From Chitinophagales bacterium (GTDB lineage: Bacteria > Bacteroidota > Bacteroidia > Chitinophagales > JADIYW01), in assembly GCA_020636545.1 (NCBI GenBank), contig JACJXS010000002.1, forward strand, positions 1-34,712: DNA of 34,712 nt, read 5' to 3'. Position 1 is the first letter of the stretch. Every line of letters starts with the position of its first letter. The position numbers were made by a program, and so were the translations under genes. Under the pieces are notes generated by a model, which saw only the letters and a list, made by a program, of their open reading frames with translations, made no database searches and was not told the DNA's origin. Positions 13,555 to 22,111 of this stretch are shown here, in pieces.

Positions 13555-13914
13555 TTAATCTACTTTAATATAAAAATTGTCGCACTCGTCTTTAACTATT
13601 GTTATAGGCTGTTGGAAGAATAAAAATTCAAAATTGGCGGTACTAACAACATTTGTTATATACCAATTTTCTTCCAATGTTTGCAAACATATTGGATAAT
13701 TAACTGTTGTGTCGGCAAATTGAAAACTATATGGTGTATGAATTTGATAAAACACTTCCGAAACTTCGCCATTTTCGTGCATTAACACCGAAATTGTGTC
13801 GTCTTTTTGAAATGAAATTGAATGTAAATTGAACACATCTTCACTCACATTTATTTGAGATTTCAAACTAAGTGAAAAAATTGTTATGAATGTAATTATT
13901 ATTAACTTTCTCAT
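13555..13914 (-). CDS. Secreted protein, 119 residues
   Basis: From the ATG at 13914 it starts with a signal sequence (MRKLIIITFITIFSLSLKSQ). The mature part is beta-rich and acidic (VSEDVFNLHSISFQKDDTIS; EVFYQIHTPYSFQFADTTVN). Family unknown. Placed between an exported fibre-like protein and the holin candidates, it may act in the periplasm or at the cell surface. The longer start at 13959 would put a second hydrophobic stretch before the signal peptide and overlap the upstream gene. Confidence 0.6.
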   Translation of the reverse strand: MRKLIIITFITIFSLSLKSQINVSEDVFNLHSISFQKDDTISVLMHENGEVSEVFYQIHTPYSFQFADTTVNYPICLQTLEENWYITNVVSTANFEFLFFQQPITIVKDECDNFYIKVD

Positions 13915-13943
13915 AGATGTTATTATTTTATTGTAAAAAAAAA

Positions 13944-14870
13944 TTAAAATGTTTCCCAACCAGAAGATGTATATCTTCGGTATAAATTAGTGGTGGTGTT
14001 GAAATAAATTGCACCAATCTCCCCGGCTGGTTCTGTTGAAAAACTTGGGAAAACAATACCGTTGGTATTTATGTAAATATTTGTATTTCCGCTATTCAAG
14101 GATAAGGAACTTACTGCATTTATTTCAATATTGTTTTCGCTTGTGATATAAATTCCATTATTACCTTCAATTGATGTTTCTCCGGAAGACTGAATAGTCA
14201 TTCCAGAGAAGTTAAATGAGCTATCTATTACCGCATTTATTAACGTTTTTTCCCCTCCAATGGGAGTTAAATCAATTAATCCGTTAAAATATATTGCAGA
14301 ATCACCGATTGTTTCTCTTATTCCCGAATATTCAACAACAAATCCAAATAAATTAGTGCTATCTTTCACGAGAAGTGTTTGATTGAAATTTAAAGATGTT
14401 GTTGTGTCAATTGGTATTAATGTATTCGCTTGTAATCCCCATAATGAAGAACCGCCACCGCTTGGCAATTCTGCCATTAAAGTGTCGCCATTTTGAAATA
14501 AGTATAATATGTTGCCTATTACAGTTAATGAATCGGCACAACATTCGCCACCGCCACAATCTATGCTTAACTGCGTAAATGCTGAAATTTGATTAATAGC
14601 ATTTAGAAAATCACTTTTTGAAGTTAAGCTATCTCCGTCTATGGAAATATCATAAAAATAATAACTACCAAAAACTTGACCGCCTACTTTATTGTAAAAT
14701 TTGGCTTTGTTAGTGTTGTCAATAGTTACGTAAATTTGAGTATTATCGGAATAAGAATAAGTTGCTCCACTTGGGAGCTTAAACTCAACTCCCCCCGAAA
14801 CGGTGTTAATTTCCTGCGAAAATGCAAAGGTTGTAATAATTAGAGCTAAAAATAATAATGTCTTTTTCAT
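13944..14870 (-). CDS. Exported tail-fibre-like protein with signal peptide
   Basis: 308 residues. The ATG at 14870 gives the signal peptide MKKTLLFLALIITTFAFSQ. The upstream in-frame TTG at 14915 is part of the promoter (its TATATTTG box). The body is Ser/Thr/Asn-rich with glycine-rich spacers (CGGGECC, PSGGGSS). The C-terminus GEIGAIYFNTTTNLYRRYTS followed by SGWETF is the pattern ending many Bacteroidetes phage tail fibres and head-domain repeats. A Sec signal on such a protein implies export from the infected cell. First gene of the lysis operon. Confidence 0.7.
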   Translation of the reverse strand: MKKTLLFLALIITTFAFSQEINTVSGGVEFKLPSGATYSYSDNTQIYVTIDNTNKAKFYNKVGGQVFGSYYFYDISIDGDSLTSKSDFLNAINQISAFTQLSIDCGGGECCADSLTVIGNILYLFQNGDTLMAELPSGGGSSLWGLQANTLIPIDTTTSLNFNQTLLVKDSTNLFGFVVEYSGIRETIGDSAIYFNGLIDLTPIGGEKTLINAVIDSSFNFSGMTIQSSGETSIEGNNGIYITSENNIEINAVSSLSLNSGNTNIYINTNGIVFPSFSTEPAGEIGAIYFNTTTNLYRRYTSSGWETF

Positions 14871-14889
14871 GTTTAAATTTTGAATTAGA

Positions 14890-14921
14890 CATTTTGAATG
14901 CTCTGAATTATGCAAATATAA
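14890..14921 (-). promoter_or_regulatory. Promoter and leader of the lysis operon (32-nt repeat copy)
   Basis: The 32 nt are identical to 29081-29112 upstream of the portal gene. On the minus strand it contains TATATTTG (14913-14920), a perfect Bacteroidetes -7 box, followed by the leader CATAATTCAGAGCATTCAAA. Here the AATCGGAA repeats found upstream of the portal copy are absent, because the upstream sequence is the coding end of a tail gene. Confidence 0.8.
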
Positions 14922-14925
14922 ATAT

Positions 14926-16233
14926 TTATTCTATTAATCGCAATTTTATAGAAAAATCAGCGAATAAAGTTTGTTCATCTAAATAGTCGTATTCCGGACT
15001 GTCGCCTTTTGAATATGCAATGCCGTCAATCTTCACATCGCACGTAAAAGCAAAAGCTAAAATATCTAAAAGATAATCGGGTATAGGCGTTTTGTTTTTG
15101 AGTTCACGCATATTTAAGTGCGTATTTTTTAGCGTGTAATTTCTTTTTTGCCCAATAAAAGTATTATCTTCTTCATCTGATAATCTTTTTAAATAGCCGT
15201 CAAATAATAAATGATAGGTAAATCCTTTTACGAGCTTCTTATTATTTGTAGGCGTGTATTCTATTATCATTTTATCGGTTTCTTCAACAATAATAAAAGG
15301 TTCGCTTTTGTAATCCTGTATTTCAATACAGCAGATTTTATTCAAATTATTAGTATTGTTTATTGTCGCTAAATTTCTTGCATTACTTCCCGATATAACT
15401 GTTATTCTTCTTACAAATATATTTTTAATCATTATCTTGAAAACCCCTTCGTAAGATAATGGAGGGAAATCTTCATCGTATATTGTACATTCTATTGCAT
15501 TTTCTATCATTTCAACTATTTTTAAAAAATAGTTTTGCGGATTTATTGATTCAAATATTTCCGATATTATCGTATTGTCGGAAAATACTATTTCTATTGT
15601 ATCTGGACTTCCAGATAAATTAGTTAAATTCAAATATACGTCTTGTGTGTTTGGATACCACGATATTAAATACACCGCACCATTAGGCGAAATATCAGAT
15701 AATGGTGCTTCAAACTCATTATCGCAAATTGTATAAGGTATTGAGGGTTCGGCTACGGCAATACCTTGAACGCAAAAAGTGCCTAAAAAATCTATAAATA
15801 AACTCTGCTCATCTACATCAATATCTACCGTTATATTGATATAATCTTCTTCATCTATTATATAGGTATTTGTTGTCGTACCGTCTATTTTAACATAAAT
15901 CGTTCCTGTACCTTTTACTTTTATAATTAGTTTTCCAGCTAAAGGAAATTGTTCTTGAGGGTCATTGGAAATTATCGTATATCGTACAACTTCTTCGGGG
16001 TTGTCAAAACAAATAGCACAATTATTAATGTTTTGAAGTGTGATATATTCTTCGTCCCAACCGTCTATATTTTCAAAACCATAACCGCCAAATAGATAAG
16101 TTCCATAATAGGGTTGTTCAAATTTATTTAAGAACTCATTAATATAATAGCTCGGGTTGTTGTGAGCTATCATATTATTTAAAAATGAGTTGTTTTCGTA
16201 GTTATTTGTATTTTTTTTGTAAAATCTTAGCAT
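14926..16233 (-). CDS. Distal tail / receptor-binding-type structural protein
   Basis: 435 residues, no signal peptide, rich in beta-type sequence with many Asn and Ile residues (YYGTYLFGGYGFENIDGWDE; GTGTIYVKIDGTTTNTYIID). Length, position at the end of the tail operon and content fit a tail tip or fibre component; no named family recognised. It ends on a TAG only 5 nt before the repeated promoter of the lysis operon. Confidence 0.6.
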   Translation of the reverse strand: MLRFYKKNTNNYENNSFLNNMIAHNNPSYYINEFLNKFEQPYYGTYLFGGYGFENIDGWDEEYITLQNINNCAICFDNPEEVVRYTIISNDPQEQFPLAGKLIIKVKGTGTIYVKIDGTTTNTYIIDEEDYINITVDIDVDEQSLFIDFLGTFCVQGIAVAEPSIPYTICDNEFEAPLSDISPNGAVYLISWYPNTQDVYLNLTNLSGSPDTIEIVFSDNTIISEIFESINPQNYFLKIVEMIENAIECTIYDEDFPPLSYEGVFKIMIKNIFVRRITVISGSNARNLATINNTNNLNKICCIEIQDYKSEPFIIVEETDKMIIEYTPTNNKKLVKGFTYHLLFDGYLKRLSDEEDNTFIGQKRNYTLKNTHLNMRELKNKTPIPDYLLDILAFAFTCDVKIDGIAYSKGDSPEYDYLDEQTLFADFSIKLRLIE

Positions 16234-16252
16234 AATTTTATAATTTTATTTC

Positions 16253-16540
16253 ATGAAAAAGTTATTTATACCGATATTATTACTTTGTCTTTGTTTTTCT
16301 TGCGAAAAAAAGAAATGTAATGAGTTGCTTGATTCGTTGACAAATTCAGATGGACAAACGGCAATGGAAGTTTTTAAAGATAAAAACTTCTCTTGTAATT
16401 GTAAAGAATTATGCGTTGATAATGAATGGCAAAACAATGAACAAATTTGCTTTATTTTTGATAGAATATATAATGAAGATTTAGGAATAATAATAACTCT
16501 TGGTAATGATAGTGTGGTAAAATGGTTCATGTTTAATTAA
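16253..16540 (+). CDS. Lipoprotein, plus-strand moron (possible superinfection exclusion)
   Basis: 95 residues. MKKLFIPILLLCLCFSC is a type II signal with lipobox ending in Cys17, so the mature protein is lipid-anchored in the cell envelope. The mature part has several cysteines (CEKKKC, CNCKELC) and ends VVKWFMFN. It is the only plus-strand gene in the structural region, wedged between two tail genes, and its 3' end overlaps the 3' end of the 743-residue gene by 4 nt. An AT-rich stretch with TAATTTTA (16231-16238) may be its promoter. Independent expression from a prophage or early in infection to block secondary phages is an inference from such placements. Confidence 0.7.
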   Translation: MKKLFIPILLLCLCFSCEKKKCNELLDSLTNSDGQTAMEVFKDKNFSCNCKELCVDNEWQNNEQICFIFDRIYNEDLGIIITLGNDSVVKWFMFN

Positions 16541-18768
16541 TATTTTTCCATTAATTCAATCTCAATTTCTCCGTCTTTTTCTTCTACGGTTTTTAACCAC
16601 CCATAAATATATTGGCAGTTTACTTTAGCCATAAATAATTTTTCTTTGTTGTTAATTATTTTGCTTATTTCAAATTGTGGTGCTATTCCTTTCCAAATAA
16701 CAGGCTTGAAAAGTTTTTTAAACACACTTAAATTATCTCTTTCAACTATTAGGAAATCACTAACTAACTCCTTGCTTTCTAAAACAGCCAAATTTGAACA
16801 ACTTTGAAATTTTAATTCTAAACCATTGTTCATGAAAAAGCTCGGATAAATCAAATCTGAATTTCTCATTAACATTCTTTTTGGCGACAGGCTCAAATTA
16901 CCTGCACGGCTCGGAATAGGTATATTTTCAACTACATTGTAATCTTCCCCCAATTTTGTTACCCATTCGCTATTTTCATATTTCAACTCTACTAAAAAGT
17001 TTTTTTCATCATATTTGGTATCAACATTTGCATCGGTGCTAAATTGTACACGCCTTGCCAACTCAACACCCAAATAATCGGTGTTGTATTTTGTTTTTAA
17101 TTGTAGATTTTTGTTTTTTACGTTTAAAGGTAAAGCATATTCATGCAAATTGTTAAATTCGTTAGTCCCGTTTACATTTTCATATTTTATATTACTATTT
17201 CCCACTTCTACTTTTGTGAAAATATACTCTTTATTAAATGTCTTGGTTATTTCATCTAAGGTTATTTCTATTATTCCGGGGTTTTGAAAAGCTATATCCC
17301 TTGTTTCAATTCTGATTTTATCATTTTCCCACCACAAAGCCAAACCAAATAAAGATGTTAAAGTTTGAAATAAATCTTTAAAATTTACTTTCATTTCTAC
17401 TTCTGATAAATCGGAGTTTACGGCATTTCGCAAAAAATATCCACTCGTTAAACCGTAATTGTGAAATAAACCATTTTGGGAATACCCTAAATCCGTTCTC
17501 CCAAAAGTTTCAGAATATAAAATATTGGGTGTATCGGTTATTTGTTCTAAATTGCTTAATATGGTTTCATAAATTAAGTGTGTTTTATGGTATGTGTCAA
17601 TTTCAATTTCTTCTGAATGAAAAGATAAATCAAATATTCCTGTATAGGGTGCTATACTTGTTGGTAATTCAGTGTCAAACGGATATGCTTCGTCAGTCCA
17701 ATACATATTCATAAAATATAAATTAGGACTATTTCCCGACACTTCTGTTACTTCTATATAGGGTATATAAACTTTGTCTTTTTTCTTTTCAAAATAATAA
17801 TCTCCTTGAAGTATTATGTCTTGTGATTTATAATAATAAGTTCCGTCATATTCCCCTCCGTAACCTAAGACTATGTTGGCTGTATAATATATTTGATGCC
17901 TATTTGTCAACAATACACCGTCAAAATCATATTCATCTATGCAGAATCTAAATCTAACCTCATTCGCATCTGCTAAAACAGTATTTTGATGAATTAGCAT
18001 GGCTTTGAACTTAATAAAATATTTCATTCTACCGTCCATTGTAAACTTACTTTCTTCTAAAATTATGTGGTCTTCATTGAATTCATCAAAATATGCTGTT
18101 ATGCCACTTGAATTAGGGTCTGCTTGATGTACATTGTGTAAAACATAATCACTTGAATAAATAGTATTACTTACATCTCTGTATATTTCTGATGTTATTA
18201 AATATTCACTTTCAGTTTGGAATGGAAATGCTTTATAAAATGACATATTTTTTAATGTATCTACATCATCAGTTATTTTATAATACGCTTCATTTAAAAT
18301 ACCTCTTGATTTATATAAAACATTTTCATATTGCCGTGATAACATAGATGTGCTTTCTCCTTGTATGGTTTCTGCATTTCCCACAACTACATCTATATCT
18401 TCCCTTGATGTCATTTTATGCAAACTCGCATTATCTACTAATTTTAATTTCATGACATCTCCGCCACCTAATGTAAAATCTTCCTCTATCTCATCAAATA
18501 AAACTATATTTTGAGCATACATTTTATACGCCAAACAATCAGAATCTAATCGCTCTATCCAAAATGTAGCAACCGAATTGAAGCCATTTGCGTTAAATTC
18601 TTCTTTGATTATTTCAATGTCATCTCCGTAAATTTCTACGCTTTCTATTGCAGAGCTTCGCAAAAGTCCAAAATATATTTTATCTCTAACTACCGAAAAT
18701 CTAACATCTTCCCAATTTTTGGGTTCGTTTATTTCTATGTTGTTAATGTAAAATTTAAACTCTTTCAT
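16537..18768 (-). CDS. Large tail protein, probable tail-tip/baseplate hub
   Basis: 743 residues directly after the tape measure gene with a 14-nt overlap, where siphophages encode the distal tail/hub. The N-terminal part (KEFKFYINNIEINEPKNWED) and KLKLVDNASLHKMTSREDID are seen in Bacteroidetes phage minor tail proteins. The middle has an immunoglobulin-like, aromatic-rich composition; the C-terminal part carries KARRVQFS-like ELARRVQFSTDANVDTKYDE. Exact role (hub or receptor-binding) cannot be resolved from sequence. Confidence 0.7.
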   Translation of the reverse strand: MKEFKFYINNIEINEPKNWEDVRFSVVRDKIYFGLLRSSAIESVEIYGDDIEIIKEEFNANGFNSVATFWIERLDSDCLAYKMYAQNIVLFDEIEEDFTLGGGDVMKLKLVDNASLHKMTSREDIDVVVGNAETIQGESTSMLSRQYENVLYKSRGILNEAYYKITDDVDTLKNMSFYKAFPFQTESEYLITSEIYRDVSNTIYSSDYVLHNVHQADPNSSGITAYFDEFNEDHIILEESKFTMDGRMKYFIKFKAMLIHQNTVLADANEVRFRFCIDEYDFDGVLLTNRHQIYYTANIVLGYGGEYDGTYYYKSQDIILQGDYYFEKKKDKVYIPYIEVTEVSGNSPNLYFMNMYWTDEAYPFDTELPTSIAPYTGIFDLSFHSEEIEIDTYHKTHLIYETILSNLEQITDTPNILYSETFGRTDLGYSQNGLFHNYGLTSGYFLRNAVNSDLSEVEMKVNFKDLFQTLTSLFGLALWWENDKIRIETRDIAFQNPGIIEITLDEITKTFNKEYIFTKVEVGNSNIKYENVNGTNEFNNLHEYALPLNVKNKNLQLKTKYNTDYLGVELARRVQFSTDANVDTKYDEKNFLVELKYENSEWVTKLGEDYNVVENIPIPSRAGNLSLSPKRMLMRNSDLIYPSFFMNNGLELKFQSCSNLAVLESKELVSDFLIVERDNLSVFKKLFKPVIWKGIAPQFEISKIINNKEKLFMAKVNCQYIYGWLKTVEEKDGEIEIELMEKY

Positions 18769-19708
18769 TTAGATATTTTTGAAGCGAATAATCATAACCG
18801 CTGTTTATTACAGTTACATTAAAGTTTTTCTTTTTTAAATCTTTTCTCAAACCTTTTATTTCGGCAGTTGATGTATCTGTGTATTTTTGTTGCAACTCTT
18901 TTCTTGTTTGCGTTGCTGTTAATACCTCTGTTCCTTTTGGTAAGTAGGTGTATGTTGGCTTACTAAATAATTGACTTGTTCCGTCTGCGTAATTTACCAA
19001 TTCCGCTCCTTTTTCTCCCACTTCTGCCATTCCGACATAATTGTCATGCTTTGATTTTCCTTTGGCATATTGAGGTATTTTTTTAGCTGCTATTATTGCT
19101 AATTGTGCTATTCCCATAGCGGCTGCTATTGCACTTCCGGGCAACCCTCCGCCCATTGGATTTTGGGCGACTGCTGTTGCTATACCGATAGCCGTTTGGA
19201 TAGCCACATCAATTAAAGCCTGTTTTTTCTCTAAAACAGCCTTTTCGTACTCCATTTTTTTCTGTTCATCTGCCAATTTCTTGTCCGACCTCGCTTTCCG
19301 GGCGTTGTACTGTTCTTGTGAAATTGCTCCATTTTCTAAGAGGGTGGCTAAATAGTCTTGTTTTTCTTGCTCAATTCTGACCGTTTCGTTATATTCTTCT
19401 TCAAGTTTTGCTATTTTGTTATCAAATATAGCCTGTGATACCATTTGAGCTAATTCCAAACCAACCTTAACCCATTCCATTGCACTTTTAATCCTCTTTT
19501 CTTGTTCTTCTTCTATACCTTTGGCAATGGCATCGGCTACTTCTTCATCTGTCTTTATCTTTTCTTTGGCTAAATCTTTAACATCTTTAAGTTCTTTATC
19601 TCGTAACGCTTTTTTTGCTTCGTATAGTTTTCGTTCTATTTCTTCTCTTTCATTTGCACTTGCTATTTCTGTACTTAATAATTTTTCTAAATTAGTAATG
19701 GTTAGTAT
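18755..19708 (-). CDS. Tape measure protein, C-terminal segment (separated by stops)
   Basis: The frame is open from 19708 and is the same phase as the tape measure N-terminal part, but no ATG, GTG or TTG occurs before the ATG at 19480. The 76 codons upstream of that ATG are coding in character (LTITNLEKLLSTEIASANER; KLYEAKKALRDKELKDVKDL), so the ATG is not the natural start. The segment holds hydrophobic helices (LIDVAIQTAIGIATAVAQNP; GIAQLAIIAAKK) and ends with GEKGAELVNYADGTSQLFSK, the conserved tape-measure C-terminal motif. It belongs with the upstream gene. Confidence 0.75.
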   Translation of the reverse strand: MLTITNLEKLLSTEIASANEREEIERKLYEAKKALRDKELKDVKDLAKEKIKTDEEVADAIAKGIEEEQEKRIKSAMEWVKVGLELAQMVSQAIFDNKIAKLEEEYNETVRIEQEKQDYLATLLENGAISQEQYNARKARSDKKLADEQKKMEYEKAVLEKKQALIDVAIQTAIGIATAVAQNPMGGGLPGSAIAAAMGIAQLAIIAAKKIPQYAKGKSKHDNYVGMAEVGEKGAELVNYADGTSQLFSKPTYTYLPKGTEVLTATQTRKELQQKYTDTSTAEIKGLRKDLKKKNFNVTVINSGYDYSLQKYLNERV

Positions 19709-19760
19709 TTAAAATATCCGCATCAAGTCCTGCCGAATTTTCATCTACTGCCTTTTAAAA
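19700..19760 (-). other. Break in the tape measure gene (compensating shifts or stop readthrough)
   Basis: In the tape-measure phase there are a TAG at 19745-19747 and a TAA at 19709-19711. In the -1 phase between them the sequence reads VDENSAGLDADILNTN, which joins well on both sides (EFFK before, ITNLEKLLSTE after). One base missing in the TTTTTTAAAAGG run near 19753 and one extra C near 19700 would restore a single frame of about 1,118 residues. Confidence 0.7.
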
Positions 19761-22111
19761 AATTCTTTAGCCGATATTTCGCCATTTTTATAGGCTTTTA
19801 CTAATGCATCTTCAATCTCTGTATATTCATCAGTTACGCCTTGAATTTCTTTAGTAAGTTGTTTTTGCCAATCAACCACTTTTTCATAAGTTACTCCAAA
19901 ACTTTCTAAAGTACCGTTGACATCGTTTAATTTATCTTGATAAAAATTTAATTCATTATTTAATGCTTGTTGGTTTTCGGTAGTAGCTTTTCCGCTTGCA
20001 AGAAACTTGTTTATTTGCTCTATATTTTCTTCAAGTTTTTGTTTTTCTTGTTGTAAAATAGCTATGCGTTCAAGTAGTGTTTTGTTGATTTCTTTTTCTT
20101 TTGTGGTGTCTTTGTCTTTTGTGGTGTCTTTGTCTTTTGTGGTGTCTTCTGCAAGTTGTTTTTCTAAATTAGCTTGTGCAATTAATGCCTCTTTTCTTTC
20201 TTCTATTTCTTTATCAAATTTCAATTTAGCTCCACGTCTATAATTTTCAATTTCTTTTAATGTCTGTTTTGTTGCGGTTGCTTCTATTTCAAAATCTCCT
20301 ATTTGAGAATAAGCATCTTTAGCTTTTTTAAATTGCCCTGTCAAACCTAAAAATATAACATTGCCATATTCCAAAGCCATTTTCCCTGCATCTTTTAAAA
20401 TATTTTTTAAATCTTCAAAAGCTGACTTTGCCAATTTTGGTATTAATGGATATGTAACTCTATTTTGATTTCCTATTCTTTTGGTAGCTAAGTCAAAACT
20501 ATTTAATGCTTCTCCTACACTTGAAAAAGCATTTAAAAATACTATTTTAAATTCCGTCCATGAGTTTTTTAAATCTTGTGTAAAAGCTACTACATCATCA
20601 CTTTTAAATGCTCTTGTTTTAGCTTCTTCTAACTCGTTTGTTAATTCTGTGTACTTTTTTATACCATCTTGGAGCGGTGTCAACTTTTCTGTTTGAATTT
20701 CAACGCTTCTGTTAATGGCTTCAAATATAGCCAATGCACCTCCTGCATCTTCTCCAGCTCCTTTGAAAACATCTGCCGTTAACTGTGCTTGCTGTTGTAA
20801 GTTTAATTGTGTTTTTTCAGATTGTTCTGCTATTTCTTGTAAAGCATCTTTTATTGATGTTTCCCCTGTTTTTATTCTTTTTAAGATGTCATCTGAAAAA
20901 CTTTCTCCAAAAGCATTTACTAAAGCATCTTTTGTTGCTTTCGTTTGTTCTTTTAATGATAATTGTGCTTCTTTTATAGCATCGGGTAATTTATCATTAT
21001 AAATATCTAAGTCTATTCCAGCATTTAATAAATTAATAAATTCTTGTGCAGAAAATCCAGCATCATTAAATAAATTACCATATTCTCTAATGCTATCCCC
21101 AAACTCCTCATTGTATTCGCCACCTCTTATTAATCCATCAACATAGACGTTAAACGCTTCTTCACTACCTATTTTAAAATCCTTTTGTAAAGATGAAAGT
21201 TCTTTTACAGAATCTTTAAAATCTTTGTCAAATGCTTTACTTACCGCTGTAGCTTGTTGTCTTAATTTATCTGTAGCTTTTCCTGTTGTATTTGCTAACG
21301 CTTCTACTTCTCTATTTGTCTTTGCTACTTCTAAATTAAAATCAAAAAACGCCTTAGTCGCTACTGTTATTGTTGCTAAAGTTGCTAAAGTTGCTCCTAT
21401 TGGAGTGGCAATAAAAGCTAAAGTTGCTCTTGTGGTAGATATTATTCCCGATTTTATAGATGCAAATGCTTTTTGCGTTCCAACTCCATTATCTGATATA
21501 TCTTTTAAAGAAACACCTATTGCTTGAAGTTTATTATCTAACAAATCAAAGCCGGGTACTGCACTTGCGTAATTACCTACATTGTCATTAAATCTACCTA
21601 TTGGTTGATTTATATCATCAATAGACTTTCTTAATTCCTGCACCCTTTTTTGTGCTATTTGTGTTTGTTCAGAACTCAATCCTTGAACACTCGCTAAATC
21701 TCTATATTCATCTTCTGCTTCTTTTAGTTTTTTTCTCAACTTATCAAAAGCACTAACCAGTCCCAACTGCTCTTTTGCTTGCTCTCTTGATGCTTTGTTT
21801 GCTTGGTTTGTTTCCGTTCTTAACTTAATTAGTTCTTTGCCCTGTTCGCTTTGGGCAACAGCTAATTTAGCTTCTTGCTTCGCTAAATTCTGAATTGTTT
21901 TATCTCGCTCTTTTTGAACAGTTAATAAAACCTTTTCATCTTCACTTAGTTTTCGTAAATCTTTGGCATTTTCTTTAACGCCTTTGTTGATATTGATTGA
22001 GGTTTTATTCAATTCTTTTACCGAATTAAATACTTCGCCTAAACCTCTGTTGATTTGTTCAATAGATTTTAAACTGTCATCACTAAATTTTAGTTTTATT
22101 TCCCCTGCCAT
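19745..22111 (-). CDS. Tape measure protein, N-terminal segment
   Basis: 788 residues. It sets tail length and threads the tail tube. Long alternating helical coiled-coil at the start (KLKFSDDSLKSIEQINRGLG; LLTVQKERDKTIQNLAKQEA), a hydrophobic stretch near 230-255 (ATLAFIATPIGATLATLATI), then further helices. It is the largest gene of the tail operon and follows the chaperone-like gene with a 29-nt overlap. The open frame ends at a TAG after EFFKRQ, where the sequence suggests a shift. A tandem repeat lies at 20101-20148. With the C-terminal segment the full length is about 1,118 residues. Confidence 0.88.
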   Translation of the reverse strand: MAGEIKLKFSDDSLKSIEQINRGLGEVFNSVKELNKTSININKGVKENAKDLRKLSEDEKVLLTVQKERDKTIQNLAKQEAKLAVAQSEQGKELIKLRTETNQANKASREQAKEQLGLVSAFDKLRKKLKEAEDEYRDLASVQGLSSEQTQIAQKRVQELRKSIDDINQPIGRFNDNVGNYASAVPGFDLLDNKLQAIGVSLKDISDNGVGTQKAFASIKSGIISTTRATLAFIATPIGATLATLATITVATKAFFDFNLEVAKTNREVEALANTTGKATDKLRQQATAVSKAFDKDFKDSVKELSSLQKDFKIGSEEAFNVYVDGLIRGGEYNEEFGDSIREYGNLFNDAGFSAQEFINLLNAGIDLDIYNDKLPDAIKEAQLSLKEQTKATKDALVNAFGESFSDDILKRIKTGETSIKDALQEIAEQSEKTQLNLQQQAQLTADVFKGAGEDAGGALAIFEAINRSVEIQTEKLTPLQDGIKKYTELTNELEEAKTRAFKSDDVVAFTQDLKNSWTEFKIVFLNAFSSVGEALNSFDLATKRIGNQNRVTYPLIPKLAKSAFEDLKNILKDAGKMALEYGNVIFLGLTGQFKKAKDAYSQIGDFEIEATATKQTLKEIENYRRGAKLKFDKEIEERKEALIAQANLEKQLAEDTTKDKDTTKDKDTTKEKEINKTLLERIAILQQEKQKLEENIEQINKFLASGKATTENQQALNNELNFYQDKLNDVNGTLESFGVTYEKVVDWQKQLTKEIQGVTDEYTEIEDALVKAYKNGEISAKEFFKRQ
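20101..20148 (-). repeat. 18-nt tandem repeat in the tape measure gene
   Basis: ttgtggtgtctttgtctt is repeated at 20101-20118 and 20119-20136, with a partial third copy to 20148. It encodes KDKDTT-type repeats (charged linker). Such in-frame repeats can change copy number without breaking the frame. Confidence 0.85.

Noticed and set aside
13944..14915. Start of the fibre-like gene at the in-frame TTG at 14915.
   Set aside because: That TTG is part of the -7 box of the repeated promoter and the added residues precede a clear signal peptide at 14870.
18755..19480. A separate gene starting at the ATG at 19480.
   Set aside because: The 76 upstream in-phase codons continue the same helical coding sequence; the ATG is internal to the tape measure protein.
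20101..20148. Tandem repeats considered as a CRISPR-like or VNTR regulatory array.
   Set aside because: In frame, 18 nt without spacers, encoding a charged linker in the tape measure protein.
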